From Rhizobiales bacterium 65-79 (GTDB taxonomy: Bacteria > Pseudomonadota > Alphaproteobacteria > Rhizobiales > Rhizobiaceae): 64,000 bases of DNA. The DNA lies in the NCBI GenBank assembly GCA_001896885.1, contig MKRJ01000008.1, positions 124,001 through 188,000 on the forward strand, in the 5' to 3' direction. The notes beneath the pieces were generated by a model. The model did not search any database. It was not told where the DNA came from and was given only the letters and a program-made list of their open reading frames with translations. Below, one piece after another: positions 36,594 to 45,746 of the stretch (position 1 is the stretch's first letter; every line of letters begins with the position of its first letter). A program made the translations under genes and the position numbers.

Positions 36594-37625
36594 ATGAACA
36601 AATTCAGCCGCGGATTGCCGGCGGGCGCGAGAAGCGTAGACGAGATCACCGAAGGAAGGCGCCTGCGCCGCATGCGCAAGGCCGACTGGTCGCGCCGGCT
36701 GGTGCGGGAGAACCGGCTGACGGCGGACGACCTGATCTGGCCGATCTTCCTGGTCGAGGGCGACGATCGCCGCGAGCCGATCGGGGCGATGCCGGGCGTC
36801 TTCCGGCTGAGCGTCGACAACGCGGTCCGCGAGGCAGAGCGGGCGGCGAAGCTCGGCATCCCGGCGATCGCCACCTTCCCGAACGTCGAAATGGGGCTGC
36901 GCGACGAGACGGGCTCGGCCATCCTCGACCCGGACAATCTGATCAACCGCGCCACGCGCGCGATCAAGGAAGCAGTTCCGGAGATCGGGATCATCACCGA
37001 CGCGGCGCTCGATCCCTTCACCAGCCACGGCCATGACGGGATCCTGAGGAACGGCGTCATCATCAACGACGAGAGCGTGGCGCAGGTGACGGCGGCGGCC
37101 GTGCTGCAGGCGGCGGCCGGCGCCGACATCGTCGCGCCGTCGGACATGATGGACGGCCGGATCGGCGCCATACGCGACGCGCTCGACGCGAACGGCTTCC
37201 AGGACGTGGCGATCATGGCCTATGCCACCAAGTTCTCGTCGGCCTTCTATGGCCCGTATCGCGAGGCGATCGGCACCAAGGGCGTGCTCAAGGGCGACAA
37301 GAACACCTACTACATCGACCCGGCGAATTCCGACGAGGCGGTGCGCGAGGCGGAGCAGGACCTCGCCGAAGGCGCCGACATGCTGATGGTGAAGCCCGGC
37401 CTTCCCTATCTCGACATCGTGCGCCGGCTGAAGGACGAATTCGCCATGCCGACCTTCGCCTATCAGGTGTCGGGCGAATATTCGATGATCAAGGCCGCCG
37501 GACAGAACGGCTGGATCGACGGCGAGCGCGTCATGATGGAAAGCCTGCTCGCCTTCAAACGGGCCGGCTGCGACGGCATCCTCACCTATTTCGCCGCCGA
37601 GGTCGCGGAGCGGCTTAAGGCATAG
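36594..37625 (+). CDS. hemB: Delta-aminolevulinic acid dehydratase (porphobilinogen synthase)
   Basis: The 343-residue enzyme joins two ALA molecules to porphobilinogen. The Schiff-base lysines are in YATKFSSAFYG (Lys213) and MVKPGLPYLD (Lys267). The metal-site segment reads DPFTSHGHDG (140-149), with no cysteines where zinc enzymes have a Cys cluster, so it is the magnesium-type enzyme common in rhizobia. AGGGAG precedes the ATG. Confidence 0.96.
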   Translation: MNKFSRGLPAGARSVDEITEGRRLRRMRKADWSRRLVRENRLTADDLIWPIFLVEGDDRREPIGAMPGVFRLSVDNAVREAERAAKLGIPAIATFPNVEMGLRDETGSAILDPDNLINRATRAIKEAVPEIGIITDAALDPFTSHGHDGILRNGVIINDESVAQVTAAAVLQAAAGADIVAPSDMMDGRIGAIRDALDANGFQDVAIMAYATKFSSAFYGPYREAIGTKGVLKGDKNTYYIDPANSDEAVREAEQDLAEGADMLMVKPGLPYLDIVRRLKDEFAMPTFAYQVSGEYSMIKAAGQNGWIDGERVMMESLLAFKRAGCDGILTYFAAEVAERLKA

Positions 37626-37639
37626 CTGTCCTTATCCCG

Positions 37640-38698
37640 TCACACGGTGACGAGCCGCCTTCCGGCATTGGCCAGCGGCGTGGTCACGCCCGACAGCATC
37701 GTCCGTACGTAACCGATGTCCTGGTAGCGGCCGTTGAGCGAGATGCGCGGCAGCGCGCACAGATGCCGGGCATGTTCGGCACGGATCAGCCCGTGCCGGG
37801 TCGTGACCGCCGAGGCGAAACCCGCCTTTTCGGCCAGGTCAACCTCTCTTTGGCCGACGGCGGAGGGAAAGCCGTAGGGAAAGGCCATGTGGCGCGGCCT
37901 CTTGCCGGTTTCGTCGGCGATCCGGGTGGCGGCATCCGACATCTCGGCCAGCGCCCGATCCTCGCCGAGGCGCTTCAGATTGTAGTGATGGACCGTGTGC
38001 GCACCGATCGTCACCAGCCGGTGGCGCGCCATGCGGCGCAGCTGGTCCCAGTCCATGACGTTGCTTCGGCCCGCGAAGCAGGGATCGAGCCCGGCCTGCC
38101 GCGCCATTTCCCGCACCGCGTCCCGCTGCTCCTCCTCGGGAAAATCCTCCGACAGATGCCGCAGGATCCGAACGAAGCTGTCGCGCCTGGCCGCCGGGGT
38201 AGCGCAGTCGAACACGATCGTCTCACCGTTCAGCCGCATGTGCACCTGGTCGGCCTTCGTCACGACGTCTTCCAGCAGTTCCCACCAGACATCGACCGAG
38301 CCGTCGACGAGGCCGGGCGCCGCATAGACCGTGATGGGCGCATCGTGCGTCTCCAGCACCGGCAGCGCTTCGGCGAGGTTGTCGCGATAGGCGTCGTCGG
38401 CGGTTATCGCGGCGAAACGCGACCCCGAAACCGGCTCTGCGATCCGCTCGACCGCCTCGTCCATGCCGACGAATTCGTAGCCCATTCGCTTCATCAGCGT
38501 GATGACCTCGTCCAGGAAATAGGGGGTGATGGTCAGATGCGCATTCATGCCGAGCGGCTTCGGCGCGTCGACCGACACGTGGTGAAGCATCAGGATCGCA
38601 CCGACCCCGCCCATGAGCGGCTTGGCCAGCGGCGCGACGCCGCTGTAGCGAGCCACGTTCATGGCAAGCTTCCGCAAGGCCTCGTTTCTGTCGATCAT
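37640..38698 (-). CDS. Polysaccharide deacetylase family protein
   Basis: The 352-residue protein has a NodB-homology fold: AILMLHHVSVDAPKP (~34-48), motif 1 as TADDAY (99-104) in place of the usual TFDDG, and motif 2 HTVHH (234-238), then MAFPYGFPSAVG. Both motif-1 Asp residues and both motif-2 His residues remain. No signal peptide is seen. GAAGGA precedes the ATG at 38698. It is convergent with hemB and divergent from the acetyltransferase at the edge of the polysaccharide locus. Confidence 0.85.
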   Translation of the reverse strand: MIDRNEALRKLAMNVARYSGVAPLAKPLMGGVGAILMLHHVSVDAPKPLGMNAHLTITPYFLDEVITLMKRMGYEFVGMDEAVERIAEPVSGSRFAAITADDAYRDNLAEALPVLETHDAPITVYAAPGLVDGSVDVWWELLEDVVTKADQVHMRLNGETIVFDCATPAARRDSFVRILRHLSEDFPEEEQRDAVREMARQAGLDPCFAGRSNVMDWDQLRRMARHRLVTIGAHTVHHYNLKRLGEDRALAEMSDAATRIADETGKRPRHMAFPYGFPSAVGQREVDLAEKAGFASAVTTRHGLIRAEHARHLCALPRISLNGRYQDIGYVRTMLSGVTTPLANAGRRLVTV

Positions 38699-38793
38699 TC
38701 CTTCACCTTTTGCGGCTAGGAGAGGGATTGTGCTGCCCGGGGACCGCTCCTGTCCGCTCGTCAGCCGCATGTTAGCGCACCAAGGATTGAGGT

Positions 38794-40029
38794 ATGGTTG
38801 ACATGACGGAGCGCTTTTTCCCTAGCCGGACCGCGCATGGGGCGCCGTCGGCCGGGAATGTCGGCCATGCGGGCGGATTGGCCTTCTCGGCCGGGCCCCT
38901 GTCTGCCGGCCTCATGGAAACCTATGCGCGGCTCGTCGCTTCCGCGCCGGCCGGACCGGCCCAGCGCCCGGAGTGGCTGGCCGCCTGGTCGCGCGACGTC
39001 AACCCCGACTGCATCCTCGCCATGGCGCACAAAGGCGAGGACCTCGTCCTCGCGGTACCGCTCGAGATCGTGCGGGAAGGCCCGTTCCGCATCGCCCGTG
39101 CGCCGGGCGGCAGCCATGCCAACGGCAATTTCTTCGCCGCCTCGCCGGCGTTCGACCAGGCGCCGGATGCCGCCGGTCGATTGCGCTCCGCCTTCCGCGC
39201 TGTCGCGGCGGCGCGCCCCGACATAGACCTGATCGTGCTCGAAAGGCTGTCGCTGCGCCTCGACGGCGCCGACAATCCGCTGGCCGCCCTCCCCCATGCC
39301 GACAGCCCGAACGTCGCGCTCGCCGCCGATCTCGCCGGCGGCTTCGAGGCGCTTGTCGATCGGATGAGCGGCAAGCGGAAGCGCAAGAAATACCGGTCGC
39401 AACTGCGCAAGTTCGAGGCGGCCGGCGGCTACCGTTGTCTTCGTGCCGAGACGCCCGAGGAAGTGACGCGGCTGCTTTCGGCCCTCTATGCGATGAAAGA
39501 GGAACGCTTCCGCAAGATGGGGATCGCCGACGTCTTCGGACCGGCCGAGATCAAGACCTTCTTCGGCGATCTCTTCACCGCCGCGTTGAAGGAGCCGGAA
39601 CCCCGCTTTTTCCTCAGCGGCCTCGAGGTCGGCGGCAAGCTGCGCGCGGTTGCCGGCTACAGCCGCACCGCCGGGCGTATCATCTGCGACTTCACCTCTT
39701 TCGCCGAAGACGAACTATACGTCGCAAGCCCGGGGGAATTCCTGTTTTTCCACGACATCGAGCAGGCGTGCGCTTCCGCCGTCCGGATATTCGACTTCAG
39801 CGTCGGCGACGAAACCTACAAGCGCGCCTGGTGCGAGATCGAGACCAGGCAGTTCGACGTGCTCGTTCCGCTGACCGCGAAGGGGCATGCCGCCGCGGCG
39901 ATAAGGCGGACGAAGGCCCGGGCGAAGAATTTCGTCAAGAACAACCCTGCCGTCTGGCGGCTGGCCCGGATGGTCCGCGCCCGCAACGCCGCCAAACCGG
40001 AACCCGCCGGCAAATCCGATCAGGACTGA
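38794..40029 (+). CDS. GNAT acetyltransferase, CelD/BcsL type
   Basis: The 411-residue protein has a C-terminal Acetyltransf_6 domain: KKYRSQLRKFEAAGGYRCLRAETPEEV, then ALYAMKEERFRKMGI and FDFSVGDETYKRAWCEIE, the conserved end block of CelD-type proteins. In relatives such proteins sit in cellulose or exopolysaccharide clusters and probably acylate sugars or precursors. Its neighbours support a role in polysaccharide decoration. It ends 9 bp from the convergent export gene. Confidence 0.85.
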   Translation: MVDMTERFFPSRTAHGAPSAGNVGHAGGLAFSAGPLSAGLMETYARLVASAPAGPAQRPEWLAAWSRDVNPDCILAMAHKGEDLVLAVPLEIVREGPFRIARAPGGSHANGNFFAASPAFDQAPDAAGRLRSAFRAVAAARPDIDLIVLERLSLRLDGADNPLAALPHADSPNVALAADLAGGFEALVDRMSGKRKRKKYRSQLRKFEAAGGYRCLRAETPEEVTRLLSALYAMKEERFRKMGIADVFGPAEIKTFFGDLFTAALKEPEPRFFLSGLEVGGKLRAVAGYSRTAGRIICDFTSFAEDELYVASPGEFLFFHDIEQACASAVRIFDFSVGDETYKRAWCEIETRQFDVLVPLTAKGHAAAAIRRTKARAKNFVKNNPAVWRLARMVRARNAAKPEPAGKSDQD

Positions 40030-40038
40030 ATGGGCTCC

Positions 40039-42141
40039 TCAAGCCGCGCTGCGGCCCGGCACCGGCGGATGCGTCGGCATATGGCCGGAAGGCGTGACGA
40101 GGGTGAGTTTGCCGTAACCGCCGGCCTCCAGCGCCGCCGCCGCCTCGGCGACATGCTCGTCGCCCGGCTCGATGGCGCTGACCAGCACCTCCGAGCTGTC
40201 CGATACGAGGCGCCGGATGCTTTCGGCGTCGGCGGGGCCGCACTCGACCACCACGACATCATAGGCCGTCGTCAGCGAATTCAGGATGATCGGCAGCCGG
40301 TCGACCGCGCGCATCGCCCGCTCCGGATCGGCCGTGCCGGAGGGCATGACATGGCAGTCCGAATAGAGGTCGGCATGGATGACGTCGGTGAATTGCGCCT
40401 CCGATGCGAGCAGGTTGGTCACGCCCGGATAGGAATTGCTCTCCAGCATCGGCATGGAGGCGGCGCCTGAAGCCGTCAGGTCGAGCAGCAGCACGCGCAG
40501 CCCCGTATCGGCCACCTCGCGCGCCACCAGGACCGACGCGGCCGCGGCCTCGTCCCCCTCCGGCGATACGAAGATGGCGCGCGACGTTCCGCCCACGATG
40601 AGCTTCTGCGCGGCGCGCTCGACGGAGACCCCGCCAAGATCGGCGGCGGCCCCGGCTCCTTCGGCGGCAAAACCCGGATCGCGCCGGCGCGCCGCCTGCG
40701 GCATCTCGATCTCGGTCACGGGTCCGAATTCCGCGCCGCGCGCCGCGCGCATGGCCCGGCCGGAGAACAGCTCCTGCAGAAGCGTGATCACCGCCATGAT
40801 GAGCAGCGAGGCCACGAAAGCGGCGATCACGATCGGAACGCGCTTCGGGAAATAGGGCACGGCCGGCACGCTGGCGCGCGAGAAGATGCGGGCGTCGACC
40901 GGCAGGTAGTTGCGGTCGCGCCGCGACGATGCCTCGCGGTAGCGGGTCAGGTAGGATTCCAGGAGGTCGCGCTGCGCCGTGGCCTCGCGCTGCAGGGCGC
41001 GCAATTCGACTTCCTCCTGGCCGGCGCGCGAGGATTCCGCCTTGGTCTTGTTCAGGTCCGCCTGGAGCTGCTGCTCGCGCAGTTTCGCCGTCTCCGCCTG
41101 CGTATTGAGGGCCGCCAGCACCTTGTCGGCCTCCGCCCGTATCTGGCGATTGAGGTCGGCGAGCTGCGAATTGAGTGCCTTCAGGCGCGGATGGTTGGGG
41201 AGCAGCGTCGTCGAGAGCTGCGCGATGCTGGCCTTGAGCTGCACCTGCTGCTCGCGCAGCCGCTGGATCAGGTCGGAGGACAGAACGTCCGGCAGAGCGT
41301 CGAGCGAGCCGCCGCTTGCCAGCGCCGCCTTGACGCTGAGCGCCTTGGCCTCGGCGGCCGCACGGTCGGCACGGACGCGCGACAGTTCCGTCGCCATCTG
41401 CGAAAGCTGCTGCGTGATCAGAACCGAATTGTTGTCGCCGAGGAACAGGTCCGAATGCGCGCGGTATTCGGCCACCTTCGCCTCGGCGTCCTTGACTCGC
41501 TTGGTGAGGTCCTTGATTTCGGGCGCGAGCCAGCTCGTCGCGTCGCTGTTCGATTCGAGCTTGGCGTCCTTCTGCACGGCGATATAGGTCTCGGCGATCG
41601 CGTTCGGCACCGCCGCCGCGAGCTTCGGGTCCGCCGAGGAGAACCCGATCACGATGACGCGGGACTTCTCGACCCGGTAGACGTCGAGCTTTTCGCGCAT
41701 CGCCTTGAGGACGCGTTCCTCGGCCGGGATTTCGTTCGGGTCGCTCTTCAGGCCGGCCAGCACCAGCGCGCGGCCGACCGGTCCGAGATGACCGCCATTG
41801 TTGAATTCCTTGCGGGAGGCGAGGTCGATCTGCTTGGCGACCTTCTTCAATACCTCCGTCGAGGAGACGACCTGCACCTGGCTGGTGACGCCCTCCTCGT
41901 CGAGCGTGGTGGAATCGGAATTCTGGCCGGCGTCGGGGCGCGTGAAGACGGATTCCTGCGTTTCGATCAGGATGCGCGTCTCGCCCTTGTATAGCGGGGT
42001 GGCGAGCCACGCGAAGGCGAAGGCCAGCCCCGTTACGACGATGGCCACGACAAGGATGCGGAGCCACCGCCGGGCCAGGCTCGCGAACAGAGCGCCCAGA
42101 TCGACATCGACATCGTTGGCGACGGATTGGATACCCGACAT
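40039..42141 (-). CDS. Polysaccharide co-polymerase/export protein (GumC/ExoP-like) with degenerate kinase domain
   Basis: The 700-residue inner-membrane protein has TM1 at ~28-48, a long periplasmic coiled-coil region (~200-400), TM2 at ~435-457 and a cytoplasmic BY-kinase-like domain. It sets chain length and links to the outer-membrane exporter. In the cytoplasmic domain the Walker A position reads SPEGDEAAAAS (526-536) without GK[ST], Walker A' reads LLLDLTA, Walker B reads VVVVEC, and there is no C-terminal tyrosine cluster, so kinase activity is unlikely. It is divergent from the export lipoprotein gene. Confidence 0.88.
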   Translation of the reverse strand: MSGIQSVANDVDVDLGALFASLARRWLRILVVAIVVTGLAFAFAWLATPLYKGETRILIETQESVFTRPDAGQNSDSTTLDEEGVTSQVQVVSSTEVLKKVAKQIDLASRKEFNNGGHLGPVGRALVLAGLKSDPNEIPAEERVLKAMREKLDVYRVEKSRVIVIGFSSADPKLAAAVPNAIAETYIAVQKDAKLESNSDATSWLAPEIKDLTKRVKDAEAKVAEYRAHSDLFLGDNNSVLITQQLSQMATELSRVRADRAAAEAKALSVKAALASGGSLDALPDVLSSDLIQRLREQQVQLKASIAQLSTTLLPNHPRLKALNSQLADLNRQIRAEADKVLAALNTQAETAKLREQQLQADLNKTKAESSRAGQEEVELRALQREATAQRDLLESYLTRYREASSRRDRNYLPVDARIFSRASVPAVPYFPKRVPIVIAAFVASLLIMAVITLLQELFSGRAMRAARGAEFGPVTEIEMPQAARRRDPGFAAEGAGAAADLGGVSVERAAQKLIVGGTSRAIFVSPEGDEAAAASVLVAREVADTGLRVLLLDLTASGAASMPMLESNSYPGVTNLLASEAQFTDVIHADLYSDCHVMPSGTADPERAMRAVDRLPIILNSLTTAYDVVVVECGPADAESIRRLVSDSSEVLVSAIEPGDEHVAEAAAALEAGGYGKLTLVTPSGHMPTHPPVPGRSAA

Positions 42142-42369
42142 GAAACGACTCCAGCAGAGAGTCGAACGCTAGACCGATTATGGTAACCGCCGCGTTAAGA
42201 CGTGGGTAAGGAAGTGTTTTCCTTGATGAATGAAAGGTTAAGCCGCTGCGGCCTCTGTATCGGCCGCTGTCGCGCGCCGCACGGCTTTACGCGTCGTTAA
42301 CCTTAACGGGACGATAAGATCGGGCAGCGCCGGCTTCGAGCCGGCCCCATCACAGGTGCATGCCCGGCC

Positions 42370-42933
42370 ATGACGCGCTTCTTTCCCCTTCTTTGCGCCG
42401 CCCTCCTCCCGCTCCTGCTGGCGGCGTGCTCCAGCTACCAGCCCGCGCCGACGGCCATGCATGCCGCGCTCGAACAGCCCTATCTGCTCGATGCAGGCGA
42501 CCGCATCCGCGTCACCGTGTTCGGGCAGGACGGGCTGAACAACACCTATAATGTGGACCAGGCCGGCTATATTTCCTTCCCGCTGGTGGGCTCGATCCCG
42601 GCGCGCGGCCATACCGTCAAGCAGATGGAAGCCGCCATCGCCGCCAAGCTGCGCCAGGGCTATATCCGCGATCCCGACGTCACGGTCGAGGTGGATCGCT
42701 ACCGCCCGGTCTTCGTCATGGGCGAGGTCGGGGCCGCCGGACAATATTCCTACGTTCCCGGCATGACTGCCCAGAAGGCGATTGCCGCCGCAGGCGGTTT
42801 CTCGCCCCGGGCCTACCAGGGCGATGTCGATGTCACCCGGACCGTCAACGGTAAGGTAATGACCGGTCGTGTAGTGATATCCGATCCGCTGCTTCCGGGG
42901 GACACGGTCTACGTGCGGGAGCGGCTTTTCTAG
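42370..42933 (+). CDS. Polysaccharide export lipoprotein (Wza/GumB/ExoF-like)
   Basis: The 187-residue outer-membrane export protein has a lipobox LLLAAC with Cys20, a Poly_export domain (LLDAGDRIRVTVFGQDGLNNTYNVDQAGYISFPLVG) and a SLBB domain (VFVMGEVGAAGQYSYVPGMT ... AAGGFSPRAY). It is shorter than E. coli Wza, as GumB-type proteins are. It leads a plus-strand run with the glycosyltransferase 43 bp downstream. Confidence 0.92.
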   Translation: MTRFFPLLCAALLPLLLAACSSYQPAPTAMHAALEQPYLLDAGDRIRVTVFGQDGLNNTYNVDQAGYISFPLVGSIPARGHTVKQMEAAIAAKLRQGYIRDPDVTVEVDRYRPVFVMGEVGAAGQYSYVPGMTAQKAIAAAGGFSPRAYQGDVDVTRTVNGKVMTGRVVISDPLLPGDTVYVRERLF

Positions 42934-42976
42934 CAACGGCGGCGGTAGAACCCTCGAGGGCCGCCCGGAGTAGGCG

Positions 42977-44113
42977 TTGGCCCGCAAGCTGCGCATCGTT
43001 CATTGCTTCCGCTCGCCGGTCGGCGGCATCTTCCGGCACGTCCGCGACCTGACGGACGCGCAGGTCGCGTCCGGCCACGAGGTCGGCATCGTCTGCGATT
43101 CGACGACGGGCGGCGACTACGAGGACCGGCTCTTCGACGCCCTGCGCGACAAGCTTTCGCTAGGCGTGCATCGCACGCCGATGCAGCGTCATCTCGGCCC
43201 CGGCGACATCGTCGCCGCTTTCAGGACCTACGGCCTCATCAACCGGCTGCGCCCCGATATCCTGCACGGGCATGGCGCCAAGGGCGGCGCCTATTCGCGA
43301 CTGTTCGGCACGCTCCAGCATCTGTCCGGGCAACGGCCCGGCCGGTTCTATTCGCCCCACGGCGGCAGCCTGCATTATGACGGCCGGACGGCGGCAGGCA
43401 AATTCTTCTTCACGCTCGAGCGGGTCATGGACCGGCTCACCGACCATATATTCTTCGTCTCCGACTACGAGCGGCGGACCTTCCTCACCGAGATCGGCGA
43501 GCCGAAGGCGGCTTCGAGCCTCGTCTATAACGGCCTGCGGCCCGACGAATTCGAGCCGACCCCGCCCACCGCCGACGCGGCCGATTTCCTCTTCATCGGC
43601 ATGATGCGGGACCTCAAGGGACCCGACATCTTCATCGACGGGCTGGCGAAGGCCGAGGCTCGGCTCGGCCGCGCGCTCACGGCGGCGATGGTCGGCGCCG
43701 GCCACGACCGCGACAAATACATCAAGCAGGCCGCGAGGCTCGACCTCTCGGATCGCGTGCGCTTCCTCGACCCGATGCCGGCGCGCAACGCTTTCCCGCT
43801 CGCCCGCACGATCGTCGTCCCCTCGCGCGCCGAGGCGATGCCCTATATCGTGCTGGAGGCGCTCGCGGCCGGGATGCCGATGATAGCGACCGCCGTCGGC
43901 GGCATTCCGGAGATCTTCGGCGCCGGTTCCTGCGCGCTGGTCAGGCCGGACGCGGAGGAACTCGCCGGACGCATGGCTTCCGCGGTCTGCGATCCCGTGC
44001 GCTTCCGCACCGCGATGCCGACGGAATCAAGCCTTCGCACGCGCTTCGGCGAGGATGTCATGGCGCGCGAAATCGAGCGGGCCTATTTCGCCGCGCTGGG
44101 CGTCGACGCGTAG
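42977..44113 (+). CDS. Glycosyltransferase family 4
   Basis: The 378-residue GT-B enzyme starts with RIVHCFRSPVGGIFRHVRDLTDAQ (glycine-rich acceptor loop) and has DILHGHGAKGGAYSRL, FLFIGMMRDLKGPDIFIDGLA and the donor-site block PSRAEAMPYIVLEALAAGMPMIATAVGGIPEI. It probably adds a sugar to the lipid-linked repeat unit; the donor is unknown. The start codon appears to be TTG (42977), 6 nt after GGAGTAG, as no ATG fits. Confidence 0.9.
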   Translation: MARKLRIVHCFRSPVGGIFRHVRDLTDAQVASGHEVGIVCDSTTGGDYEDRLFDALRDKLSLGVHRTPMQRHLGPGDIVAAFRTYGLINRLRPDILHGHGAKGGAYSRLFGTLQHLSGQRPGRFYSPHGGSLHYDGRTAAGKFFFTLERVMDRLTDHIFFVSDYERRTFLTEIGEPKAASSLVYNGLRPDEFEPTPPTADAADFLFIGMMRDLKGPDIFIDGLAKAEARLGRALTAAMVGAGHDRDKYIKQAARLDLSDRVRFLDPMPARNAFPLARTIVVPSRAEAMPYIVLEALAAGMPMIATAVGGIPEIFGAGSCALVRPDAEELAGRMASAVCDPVRFRTAMPTESSLRTRFGEDVMAREIERAYFAALGVDA

Positions 44114-44125
44114 CGTATCGCCTTG

Positions 44126-44159
44126 CCTTTGATGAAAAGTCGACCAATTATTTCAAAGG
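44126..44159. promoter_or_regulatory. Inverted repeat upstream of the sugar-phosphate transferase gene
   Basis: CCTTTGA and TCAAAGG are exact inverted arms separated by 20 bp in an AT-rich stretch, 51 bp before the gene start. It may be an operator or a weak terminator for the glycosyltransferase gene; nothing decides between them. Confidence 0.3.
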
Positions 44160-44210
44160 TTTATTAGCCGCTTTCTGTTATCGCCCATGGAGACAGGTGG
44201 GCGAACAACA

Positions 44211-45746
44211 ATGAACGAAATCGATTCGTCGAGCCGCTTCTCGGCAGGCGCCATCCGCGCCTTCGACGACGGCAGCGGCTATATGGGGCACGCAAGCGAC
44301 CTCAATACCGTTGCCCGGCAGGTGGCAAGCCAGTACCGGCGCGACACCATGTCCCCGGTCATGGTCAGCGGCGTGCTGCGGCTAATCGAATTCGCGCTGG
44401 TGATGCTCGCCGGCGCGGCGGCCTATCTTCTGCATTTCGGCTGGCTGTGGCCCTCGCTCCAATATCCCGGCGTCGTTGTCGCCGGCTCCGCCCTGGCGGT
44501 GGTTCTTCTCGAATTCGCCGACGCCTACCAGATGCCGGCATTGCGCCGTCCCCTGGCCTACGCCGCAAAGCTGCTTTTCGTATTGGCCGGGGTCTTCGCC
44601 CTTCTCGCGCTCGCCGGTTTCCTTCTGAAGGTCTCGCAGGAATTCTCCCGCGCCTGGTTCGGCTTGTGGTTCGGGCTCGGTTTCCTCGTTTTGCTGGCGC
44701 TTCGTGTGGTGATTTCGCGGCTGATGCGGCGCTGGGCAAGGAACGGGACGATGGAGCGGCGCGCCGTCATCGTCGGCGGCGGCGCCGATGCGGAAGGGCT
44801 GATCCGCTCGGTCGAGCAGCAGCCTTTCAACGACATCCGCATCTGCGGCATCTTCGACGATCGCGACGAGCGCCGCTCGCCGCCGCTCGTCGCCGGCTAT
44901 CCCAAGCTCGGCAACGTCCTGGAACTCATCGAATTCGCCCGCATCGCCCGCATCGACATGCTGATCGTGTCGCTGCCGATGACGGCGGAGACACGGGTGC
45001 TTTCGATGCTGAAGAAGCTGTGGGTGCTGCCGGTGGATATCCGCCTCTCGGCCCACTCGAACCGGCTGCGCTTCCGCCCCCGCGCCTATTCGTTCATCGG
45101 CTCGGTGCCGATGCTCGACATCTTCGACAAGCCGATCAACGACTGGGATTCGGTGGCCAAGCGCGCCTTCGACATCGTCTTTAGCCTGGTCGGCATCGCG
45201 CTTTTCTCGCCGGTCATGATCGCCGCGGCGATCGCCATCCGGCTCGAGAGCAAGGGCCCGGTGATCTTCCGCCAGAAGCGCCACGGCTTCAACAACGAAG
45301 TCATCGAGGTCTACAAGTTCCGCTCGATGTATATCGACCAGTGCGACCCCACGGCGCGCAACGCCGTGGTCAAGAACGATCCGCGCGTGACCCGCGTCGG
45401 CCGCTTCATCCGCAAGACCTCGATCGACGAGCTGCCGCAATTCTTCAATTCGCTCTTCGGCAGCCTGTCGCTGGTCGGCCCGCGCCCGCACGCGGTCTCG
45501 GCGCAATCCCACAACAAGCTCTATCACGAGGTCGTCGACGGCTATTTCGCGCGCCACCGCGTCAAGCCGGGCGTCACCGGCTGGGCCCAGATCAACGGCT
45601 GGCGCGGCGAGATCGACAGCGACGAGAAGATCAGGATGCGCACCGAATACGACCTCGCCTATATCGAGAACTGGTCGCTCTGGTTCGACCTCAAGATCCT
45701 GCTCCTGACGCCGATCCGCCTGCTCAACACGGAAAACGCGTATTGA
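44211..45746 (+). CDS. Undecaprenyl-phosphate glucose phosphotransferase (WcaJ/ExoY-like)
   Basis: The 511-residue initiating enzyme transfers hexose-1-phosphate to undecaprenyl phosphate. It has four N-terminal TM helices, a CoA-binding-like middle ([22 protein letters not shown]) and a C-terminal bacterial sugar transferase domain: [49 protein letters not shown] and [17 protein letters not shown]. The ATG at 44211 follows AGGTGGG; ATG 44187 lacks a ribosome site. Its stop overlaps the TTG of the polymerase gene. Confidence 0.93.
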   Translation: MNEIDSSSRFSAGAIRAFDDGSGYMGHASDLNTVARQVASQYRRDTMSPVMVSGVLRLIEFALVMLAGAAAYLLHFGWLWPSLQYPGVVVAGSALAVVLLEFADAYQMPALRRPLAYAAKLLFVLAGVFALLALAGFLLKVSQEFSRAWFGLWFGLGFLVLLALRVVISRLMRRWARNGTMERRAVIVGGGADAEGLIRSVEQQPFNDIRICGIFDDRDERRSPPLVAGYPKLGNVLELIEFARIARIDMLIVSLPMTAETRVLSMLKKLWVLPVDIRLSAHSNRLRFRPRAYSFIGSVPMLDIFDKPINDWDSVAKRAFDIVFSLVGIALFSPVMIAAAIAIRLESKGPVIFRQKRHGFNNEVIEVYKFRSMYIDQCDPTARNAVVKNDPRVTRVGRFIRKTSIDELPQFFNSLFGSLSLVGPRPHAVSAQSHNKLYHEVVDGYFARHRVKPGVTGWAQINGWRGEIDSDEKIRMRTEYDLAYIENWSLWFDLKILLLTPIRLLNTENAY

